Positions 56,241 to 64,000 of a DNA stretch of 64,000 nt are shown in pieces. The notes beneath the pieces were generated by a model. That model worked only from the letters and a program-made list of their open reading frames with translations. It made no database searches and was not told where the DNA came from. Both the position numbers and the translations under genes were made by a program. How positions within the stretch are numbered: the first letter of the stretch is position 1; every line of letters begins with the position of its first letter. Origin of the DNA: Plantago major (Eukaryota; Streptophyta; Magnoliopsida; Lamiales; Plantaginaceae); NCBI GenBank assembly GCA_026545765.1, contig JAIFAC010000290.1:1-64000 (forward strand), read 5' to 3'.

Positions 56241-58890
56241 ATGATTGGATCAGCATTTTTGAGGTTAGTTCGAGATACGAACTAACAAGCAATTCCCCCA
56301 GATAGAGCTACCTCCTGGGATTCTTGGCACGATTCACCTAGAACTAGGGTTTGATTTACACAATCAACAAGTATCTTAACTGGAACACACTTTTGACGGT
56401 GGAAATCTGTTTATTCAAACATCAACTAAGTAGGGTTAAGCCATAATGGTTTTATTTATACTAGCTACCTCACATGATATTTTAGGTAGTCTAGAACTCT
56501 AAAGAAAATAAAAGATATGCTGAAAGAATTAAAAGATCATAATAAATCTATTTGCTTTATCATCTAGAGAAAACCCAGCAGTTAACTTCTTGTTCTAGAT
56601 CTCTGGCAAAAATAAGACTCTTAACATATTTAATAAAATAATACCGAAAGAGGGTATTTCCACCGGACTAGGCTACGCAAGCAGACTCTAGCCACTTTTA
56701 TTAGTTCGTGATGGACCGATGAAAATTCTGGTTCCATCACTACCCCCATCATGATGAGCCTTGTCCCCAAGGCTCCCTAGCTCTTCCTCCCCTTTTAGGC
56801 GCGTCCTTAACATCCTTGTACACGAATGACCCCTCTGACCCTTTGTCATTTGAGTTCCCTCTTCCCAAGTCATTTGGCCCAATGGACCGGCTTGCTCCCT
56901 CTTGGAACCTTTTCCACTTCTTGGTTATCAACACATCCACCTTGTTCGATCTCCTTGCCACTAATGGCAAAAAATCCAATGTCATCAGTTGTTCATTCTT
57001 AGGTACATGGTCCTTCCACCCGACGCTTGTACCAATTCATCGTGTCCCATCATGCCTTCTTCCAGGACCATTGGCAGAAAATCTACCGCCAAATAAGTGC
57101 ATTCATTGGCACATACAAAGCTAACACGCCATGTACAAGCCAACCATAGAAATGCCAGAACTACATCCTTATTCAACCCATAACAGCTAGACAGAAACAA
57201 AGTAATTAGAAATAAATTACCTCGCATATCGACTGACAGGTCCAAATCTGCTGAGCAAGAATCTATTTTTTGACCACTTGTTGTTTCCAGAACGAAGGGA
57301 ATTTTCGATCCATCCCTACCACATATATCCCTTTTAAGCACTTTGATAGTTTTGCCGAGCAATCGACACCCATTAATTGGTCCCTTGCTCCGAAGTTGCA
57401 TCGTACATGCATCCAATTTCATCAAGCTTGTCGTCTCCGGAGTTGACCCATCTCTCTTACTAATCCTGATGGACTCTTCGACAATATTGTCCACCGACTT
57501 CACCTGATTTGCAAGATCAACCTTCTTCCTCTCTGAACCCTCCTTAGAACCCTCAACACACAGTATCCCCTTTGATGCAATCAAGCTCTTTTTTCGAGGT
57601 GTTCGTACGATGCCATAAATCTCCACAGAATACATTGTTCCAACATATATATATAGCTAAGCGACTTATCCATGGCACCATTCGGTTGCTCGAAGGCACC
57701 TTTGCATTCCCTTGCGCCTCCACGATTCCCCATGCACCGCACGTGCCAAGATGGCACGTCACCTTCTATACATCCCTCGCACGGTATCGCTTCATGTGCT
57801 CCGATTTTGCCGACCTCGTGATGTCTCGTCCAGTGTTCGTCCCTCTTCACGAAATCACCTGGTTTGACCAGGGAACCGGGTTCGGCTGGATACTGTTCTG
57901 GTTCGTCTGACCAGCTCTTCTCCCTCAACATGAACTTAGGGTTTCTTCTGCTATGGATGCCGAATTGAAGCTCCAATTCGTCTCCTTCTCGCCAAATCCA
58001 CCCCTCTCCTTCCATCCTTGAACCATACCCCGTCGATCTCCTTCTTCAATGTAGCCCCACCCAATTGCTCTAAAATCACCCCAATTAAAATTGGCGAATC
58101 GGATTTTTGTCCCTTCTTTTCTTTGTTCATTTTATTTATCACATATCCATAATCAATTGATTATGAGCTTGTTCCCTTAGTCCATGCACTCCCCCACACC
58201 AAATTTCCCCCCACCTTCAGATTTGTCGCGCCAACTTTCCACTCATTCTTGCTGTTGATGTCGTCCGTTTTCAGAGATTCAATTATAGCCCGGATTTTCC
58301 CGGCTATTTTTGCCATATTCTTCAAGCGTTCCTTCTCCGTTTTCGAGGAGTTTTCCTGTGGATTTTTTTCACCCATGATTCTTCAATATAGGCTTTGATA
58401 CCAAGTTATGGGATTTGGGTTTTTGAGTTTAGTTTGAGATGTGAACTAACAAGCAATTCACTCAGTTAGAGCGACCTCAAAGGGATTCTTGGCACGATTT
58501 GCTTAGAACTAGGGTTTGATTTGCACAGTTAAGAAGTATCTTAACTGGAACGCACTTTTGACAGTGGAAATGTGTTTATTCAATCATCAACCGACTAAGA
58601 TTAAGCCCTAATCGTTCTATTTATACTAGCTACATGACATGATATTTTACGTAGTCTAGAAATCTAAATGAAATAAAGATATGATAAATAATTAAAAGAT
58701 CACGAATCTACTTGCCTCATCATCTAGAAAGAATCTAGGAGTTGCCTTCTTATTCTATATATAGTCAAAACAAGACTCTTAACCTAGTTATTTTAATAAA
58801 ATAATATAAAAAGAGGGCATTTCCACTGTTCTGGGCTTCACAAATGGACTATAGCGTAATTTAGATGGTAGAGTAGAGGTCCAAACTCAT
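56240..58890 (-). mobile_element. Non-autonomous LTR element with unknown gene
   Basis: Direct repeats of about 480 bp (about 56240-56739 and 58405-58890) share tgaactaacaagcaattc, ggattcttggcacgatt and agtatcttaactggaac. On the minus strand a Met-tRNA-type primer site TGGTATCAAAGCC (58403-58391) follows the right LTR. A purine-rich catgatgggggtag precedes the left LTR (56753-56740). The interior of about 1.65 kb has no recognisable gag, protease, integrase or RT. The layout fits a small LARD-like or otherwise non-autonomous element. Boundaries are approximate, and no target duplication was established. Confidence 0.65.
56749..58376 (-). CDS. Unrecognised coding region of LTR element
   Basis: Chained minus-strand frames suggest one original gene: 58376-58161, 58142-57951, 58015-57581, 57635-56985 (216 codons) and 56985-56749. 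The first has a Lys/Glu-rich helical start (MGEKNPQENSSKTEKE), immediately inside the primer site as gag would be. The 216-codon part includes a hydrophobic, Cys-containing stretch (FLSSCYG, then FLWLACTW). The last part is basic and Gly/Ser-rich. I do not recognise any family. It could be a divergent gag, a captured host gene or composite sequence. Confidence 0.35.
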
Positions 58891-59865
58891 TATATTCCTT
58901 GAAGCACAAATACCTTATATCAATATCGAAATGGTGGTTATAATTAATGAATGCGAGAGGTTCGGTTTTCAGAGTTGGTATTGTGATTGACAACTTTCTG
59001 GAAGTTTTTCTGTAATCATAGTTTGGTTTGGGAGTGGATGGATGGAAGTATTCTACTATGTTGTACCTTTTTGTTTTTTTTGGTGTTAGCTTTTTGCGGG
59101 TGGTGCAACTCTTGTTATCCGTGGCAACTAGGATGGAATTACTTGCTCGTCGTTTCTTGCCTCGCGCTTAGTCCCTTTGGGTGCCTCAATGGAAAATCAT
59201 TAACGTCGAAGATCATTTGTCTTGCGACGTTTATATTCTGCCATTGACGGGATCGGTTTCACACCCTGTAACTGATGTGCTCAAATTAGTACTTCTTAAA
59301 AGCAACAAAGTAACTAAAGCAGTTGTTGTAACAGACTTTAACTACGAGATTGTTCTCAAGGAGCTAACTAGGCAACTATGACGTTTTCAAGTGTAAACGT
59401 AAGAGTTTGCAGAAACAGTTTGAAAGATTGAGTTTGTAAGATCGATATTGAATAAACTAAGTAAACTGAAAGATGATTTTTTAAACAAGAGAGAATGGTA
59501 ACAGACACGGTAACAGTTCAGAGAAATCGAATAGTGAGTCAGACCTATTGTTCATATGCTTGTCACAGTTATTTATCCGGAAAAGTGCAAATTCAGTGTA
59601 ACCAAGACATTCTTTGAAAATGTAAAAGCAGCAAAATCAATCGAGTCAGACGATTGATTCTTAACCGGAAAGGTTTGGAGATTCGAAACTAGAATACTGA
59701 ATTTGGGGTTTTTACGAAGATTTTAAATAAGCTTAACACATACGAACAATTCTAGGTCAAGACTCTAATTCGATTACTCCTACATTGCTACCGTATCTAT
59801 CAAAGAATTAGTTACTCATAGCACAAGGAATAGCATACATATTGATTATCACAATCGAATTAGAC
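58891..59865. other. Unassigned stretch
   Basis: A plus-strand frame at 59181-59381 (66 codons) ends in a regular helical-looking segment but matches no family I know. The rest is AT-rich without repeats that I can place. Confidence 0.45.
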
Positions 59866-59890
59866 ATATCTACAAGAATTCTGTGAATTG

Positions 59891-60170
59891 GCGACGGATA
59901 CCTATCCGTCGCCCCTTAACGACGGATCGGCATTTTTAGCGACGGATAGGGCGTTTCGCCCTATCCGTCGCTAATCCGTTGTTATATCAGTCGCCATTTA
60001 GCGACGGATAGTTATCCGTCGCTAAATGGCGACGGATATTTCTATCCGTCGTTTGACTTTTGAAAAAAAAAAAGGAAAATAGAAATTTAACGACGGATAG
60101 ATTATCCGTCGTTAAAAAAGTATTTAAAAAAAAATTATAGGTAGCGACGGATAGCTATCCGTCGCTTAAA
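59891..60170. repeat. CACTA subterminal hairpin repeats
   Basis: At least six palindromes of the form GCGACGGATA...TATCCGTCGC occur with short centres, for example gcgacggatagttatccgtcgc. The same motif occurs at 23190-23450, 26690-26820 and 39075-39355. In CACTA elements such repeats are bound by the TnpA-like protein. Confidence 0.88.
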
Positions 60171-61037
60171 CAGAGATAAACAGCGGGCAATATCTTCTTC
60201 TCCCCCATTTCTTCTCTGTTTCTTTCTTCTTCTTCCTTTCTTCTCCATTTTCGCGATTTGGTTCTCCGACCAAACGTCCACCATTTCGGAAAATCTTGGG
60301 CTCTTTTTAAAGCTTTTTCAACAAGGAACTCGGGTGGCCGTTCAATTTCATCGTTCTTCGACTATTTTTCCCGCAATTTGAAGGTAATAGTCTAAAATCC
60401 TACTTTTCTAAATTTGGGATTTTTGCTAATTTCGATCAATTGTATGTTTTTAAACTCATATACTAGCTAGTATAGCTCATATTAAGTAGTGGGTTAATGA
60501 ATTGATTGATTTATTGTGAAATTGATTAGTTAGTATAATGTTTGTAAGTATGGTGTTTAGTTTGATGTTTGTAAGTATGAAGTATGTAAGTATGTATGGT
60601 ATGTATGTAAGTATGTATGTTATTTATGGTATTTATTTTGATTTAGTTTAATGTTTGTAAGTATGTATTGGATTTGGTTGAGTATTTGGTAATTTATAAT
60701 TTGTATAAAAAAAAATTGGTAATTAGTAATTCGTATAATTCGATGGGAATATAATTTGATATTTCGTAGAAAAATTGGTAATTCGTAATTTATAAATTAT
60801 AATTTATAATTCGTATAATTGAAATGCTTTTAATTTATAAATTGGTAATTGTAATGGGAATATACGAAAATTGCATGAAAAAAACTTTAAACGTAAAATG
60901 CATATAATTCATGAAATTTGGAACGTATTATAATTAAGTATTATAATTAACAATGCAATTATAGCCAGGAATTGAAATTGAGTTGAAATTCAATACGATC
61001 TAATAAATCCAGATGTGTCAGGTTATATAATCATCCA

Positions 61038-61330
61038 ATGAATCCCGATCGTTCATGGATGTACTGTCGTACTGTTAATGGCAGACTTCAATCTAGTTTT
61101 GTGGAAAGGGTTGAAGCAATCATCGCATTTGCGATGACACATCCGGCTTGTGTAAAGGGGGTTTTGATAAAGTGCCCTTGCAAATTGAAAAAAATGCAAA
61201 AACAAGCAATATTTGACTCCTACAGCGGTAATCGATCACTTGAAACGTAATGGATTCCTGCCTGAGTATGAGGTATGGAATCACCATGGTGAGGAAGCAA
61301 CACCGTCCATGACATATGAGCAATTTAGGC
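61038..61330 (+). pseudogene. Transposase-associated domain exon
   Basis: The start ATG at 61038 (MNPDRSWMYCR) matches the characteristic M-D-R-S-W-M-Y opening of the Transpos_assoc domain. The cysteine pair C-P-C-K follows near 61170. A frameshift near 61205 interrupts it, after which HLKRNGFLPEYEVWNHHGEE completes the domain in another frame. Confidence 0.85.
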
Positions 61331-61960
61331 AGCGTGGAAGGAAGAGAAAAAATGAGAAACTTGGGGGGTCAAAGTACATCTAAATCTCATGCTATTCATG
61401 ACCGGGTCGAAGAAATGGTGTTTAATGCTGCCGGGGCAGAATTTATGGACACTAATACCACTAGAACCGAGGGGGATGTGGAGGAGCTTCCGAATCCTGC
61501 GGATCAGGTGTTCTTTGACTTGCTGGAATCAGTAAAGAAGCCGATTTATCCGGAGTGTAGGCTCAGCGAGTTGTCTTTGTTGGCTCGGCTAATGAGTTGT
61601 AAGGCTAATGGCCAGCAATCTGAAGCGAGCTTCAATGAATGGGTACAAGTAATGTCAGATCTTTGTCCTGAAGAAAACCTAGTTCCCACCAACTTTTACC
61701 AAGCGAAGAAAAAGATGCGGGGGTTGGGGTTGCCTATGGTAACCATTGACTGTTGTCCGAATATGTGCATGATCTATTGGGGGAGGATGTAGATCTATTG
61801 AAGTGCAAGTTCTGTGGTAAGGACCGTTACAAGTGTTACAAGGAGGGGGCTTCAAAGAAACGTCAGAAGAAAAATCTCCCACATAAGAAAATGTGGTACT
61901 TCCCTCTAGCACCTCGTTTGAAGAGGTTGTATGCTTCAAGTGCTTGTCTTGGATAAAATG
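61316..61960 (+). pseudogene. CACTA transposase linker region
   Basis: An open 158-codon frame (61316-61792) contains LPNPADQVFFDLLE, a Y-P-E-C block and NFYQAKKKM. A second frame (61753-61956) has the C-K-F-C-G-K-D-R-Y zinc-like pair and MWYFPLAPRLKRLYAS, which normally leads into TNP2. A one-base shift near 61785 separates them. The Met of each frame is internal. Confidence 0.8.
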
Positions 61961-61999
61961 TGGTAGCCTGAGGCGTAATCCCGGAAGATGCAGAGGGTA

Positions 62000-63435
62000 G
62001 AATGGATCATCCATCAGACTCACCGGCATGGAAAGAGTTTGACAGGACATATCCGGAGTTTGCAGCCGAGTCTAGAAATGTATGATTGGGGCTCTGTACA
62101 GATGGTTTTAACCCGTTTGGAAGTGAACGGGCGTACTCTTGTTGGCCAGTGATGCTCAGTCCGTACAACCTCCCCCCCCCCCCCCCGGTGCGTGCATGAA
62201 GGAACCATTCATGTTTTTGGTATGTTGGTTCACTGGCGAAAGATCGAGAATGGCGTTGGATGTCTTCTTGCAACCCCCTAATCAAGGGTGATTGGTACGT
62301 GGGAGAAGGGTATCCCTGCATATGACGTGTCAACCAAGAAGAACATTACCTTGAGAGCAACACTACTTTGGACCGTGGGTGACTTTCCTGCGTACTCCAT
62401 GCTATCTGGAATGAAAACTGTCGGGAAACATGCATGTTCACATTGTTTGGAGGACACTGATGCATTTAGACTGAAGGATAGCGGGAAGGAATCTTGGTTT
62501 GATTATCATCGTAGGTTTCTACCAAGTAATCATCCGTTCCAAAAAAAATAGGGATCAATTCTTGAAAAACAAAGTAGAAAAGAAAGGAGTCCCGAGACGA
62601 CTTATTGGTGCACAAATTCTTGCTGATATTGATAGATTGGGTCTTATGAAAGCGACTGAACTTGGGTGGGAGAAGCATAACAAGAAAATTAGCAACCAAT
62701 GTGGATGGAAGAAGAGAAGCATCTTCTGGGACTTACCTTATTGGAGCAGTCTTCTTATACGTCACAACTTAGATTTCATGCACATTGAGAAGAACGTGTT
62801 TGAGAACTGCTTCAACACAATTTTCAACATTCCCGGAAAAATAAAGGATAATGTCAAATCTAGAGTCGAGTTGGATACATGGTGTAAAAGGCCGGAGTTG
62901 ACAAAGAGGAATGGTGAAGGTAAGTGGCCCAAGGCATGCACAATTAATGATGAATCTAGGTCAATACTGTTTGATTGGGTGAAGGCATTGAAGTTCCCCG
63001 ACAATTACGCCTCAAAATTGGTGCGATGTGTGGATTTGAAGAAGACAAAGATGTTTGGGATGAAGAGCCACGACTGTCATGTGTTCATGGAGAGGCTTAT
63101 CCCGGTTGCATTTAGAAGCGTACCTAAACACATGGATCGCTATCACAGTGAGCTTATTTTCAAGAATTTATGCACAAGGGTGGTTCACGATCAAGTGTTA
63201 GCAAATCGTGAAAGCAACATACCATTGATTCTATCTGGCTCGGCGTATCTTTCCACGAGCTTCTTTGATTCTATGGAGCACTTGCGATTCACCTTCCACA
63301 TAAAGCAAGACTTCTTTGGGACGGTTCGATGTCGATGGATGTATCCATTGAGAGGTGTGAAATAATTGCAATCATGTACTTAAAATGACGGATAGATTTT
63401 ATTTCTAACAGTCTTACACGAATATATATTACAGT
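62000..63435 (+). pseudogene. CACTA TNP2 transposase core and DUF4218 start
   Basis: The TNP2 core is recognisable from DGFNPF (about 62103), ISAYDVSTKKN (62310), SHCLEDTDAF, IFWDLPYWSSLLIRHNLDFMHIEKNVFEN-type signature residues (62730-62810) and LDLKKTKMFGMKSHDCHVF-like residues (63030-63090). The frame at 62499-63365 is open for 288 codons. A run of 15 C (62172-62186) disrupts the upstream frame, where the left copy has tttgccc. The coding sequence meets an intron-like insert (63357-63435) before continuing with YLGKLKKYV. Confidence 0.85.
63357..63435 (+). other. Intron-like insert in DUF4218
   Basis: gtgtgaaataattg...atattacag lies between ERG/YLGKL coding parts. The left CACTA copy reads straight through at 1745. 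It is a plausible intron, although the join gains or loses one base relative to the left copy. Confidence 0.5.
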
Positions 63436-64000
63436 ACTTGGGAAGTTGAAGAAATATGTCGAGAACAAAGGTAGACTGAAGGATCGATTGCGATGCATAT
63501 GTTAGAGGAAGCGCAACCTACGCTCCGATTACTTTGAGGACCACGTCCGACAAAGGCATCTAGGCCGTCTCGAAATGCATACACATTGAAATTCAAGAGG
63601 ATGATGATGTTTCCCTATCTCTGTTTTAGGGTCTCGGGAGACCTTTGGGAATGATAAGAAAGAATATCTAACGGATAAGGAGTGAAGCGACTCGATATTA
63701 TGTCCTCACGAATTGTCTTTGAGGTTGACAAGTATATGGTGATATTTCTTTGGGTGAGTACCTTATTAAAAGCAACTAAAATGAACTTTTAACTAAAATC
63801 CTCCTAGCTAGTATGTAGACTTATAATCATGTCAATGTCCAGCGTTTTCAAAGAGCGTTATGCGAGAAGAATCCTCGGATGGCGGAGGATATGCTTGAAG
63901 AACTCCTTGACTCGAAGATGGAATCGAATTTCCAGTTGGTTCGAGGGTATGTCGAATCTGTCGACAACGTGCCCTTACTTGAGTGCTCTAGCGGAGGACC
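63436..64000 (+). pseudogene. DUF4218 end and next exon, cut by window
   Basis: YLGKLKKYVENK-like sequence continues DUF4218 to about 63752. An intron with gtgagtacc...gtccag (63753-63833) is followed by an exon matching 2155-2300 in the left copy. DUF4216 would follow beyond the window. Confidence 0.7.

Larger units (their letters stand above)
59866..64000 (+). mobile_element. CACTA element, right side, 5' part
   Basis: Begins with a degraded terminus (catatctacaagaattc, compare CACTACAAAAAATTC) and a dense GCGACGGAT subterminal array. The leader with a first intron, the transposase-associated exon, the linker, TNP2 and DUF4218 follow on the plus strand. The window ends inside the gene. It is the best-preserved CACTA copy here, with a 288-codon open frame in TNP2/DUF4218. 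It is homologous to 1-2895 over its 61600-64000 part. Confidence 0.85.

Noticed and set aside
57572-57910. A plus-strand 112-codon gene
   Set aside because: It is antisense to the chained minus-strand frames of the LTR element and has no recognisable domain.
1-64000. Methyl-C deamination or a RIP-like process as the source of copy differences
   Set aside because: The changes make CG from CAG/CTG and include insertions and deletions. Deamination would instead give TAG/TTG/CTA and remove CpG.

Overview
This is a gene-poor, transposon-dense block of a flowering-plant nuclear genome, most likely a eudicot. The evidence is two Sirevirus-type Ty1/copia elements, several CACTA (En/Spm) elements with plant-specific transposase domains, a Stowaway-type MITE, plant GT-AG introns and a plant-type poly(A)-binding-protein fragment. 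The species cannot be named from the sequence. I see no intact host gene, rRNA, tRNA or CRISPR array. A heterochromatic location is a reasonable inference.

Layout. (1) 1-23166 is the remains of a plus-strand CACTA element: TNP2 transposase, DUF4218 and DUF4216 at 1-2895, then a second gene at 21725-23160. It is split by Sirevirus S1 (3018-21719, target duplication CAGAT), which is itself split by an internally deleted minus-strand copia element (7758-12109, target duplication GAGAG). (2) 23167-26832 is a minus-strand CACTA deletion derivative whose second-gene region forms a long inverted repeat with the outer CACTA. (3) 26833-29155 is the 3' end of another copia element. (4) 29156-30689 is AT-rich without genes. 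(5) 30690-38215 is a broken PABP gene split by a nearly complete copia element (31478-37882). (6) 38216-39833 holds a TRIM-like fragment, a Stowaway MITE and a small CACTA derivative. (7) 39846-55656 is Sirevirus S2, minus strand, same family as S1. (8) 55657-58890 holds microsatellites and a non-autonomous LTR element with an unrecognised coding region. (9) 59866-64000 is the 5' part of a better-preserved CACTA element of the same family as the left-edge copy.

How the parts work. S1 and S2 share LTRs, an initiator-Met-type primer binding site, gag, pol (protease, integrase, RT, RNase H), a long extra gene downstream of pol (ORF2) and a polypurine tract. ORF2 is the most unusual item. In both copies it is preceded, about 195-200 bp upstream of its ATG, by a TATA-like box and a conserved leader. 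In both it carries a run of five short GT-AG introns separating small acidic exons. It looks like an intron-bearing gene carried inside a retrotransposon.

Quality warning. Paired copies differ in a peculiar way: CAG, CTG and CCG in one copy appear as CGG, CG or ACG in the other. This creates CpG rather than removing it, the opposite of deamination. These are the symmetric CHG sites that plants methylate in transposons, so methylation-linked consensus error is the likely explanation. Frames described as broken here may not be broken in the real genome.
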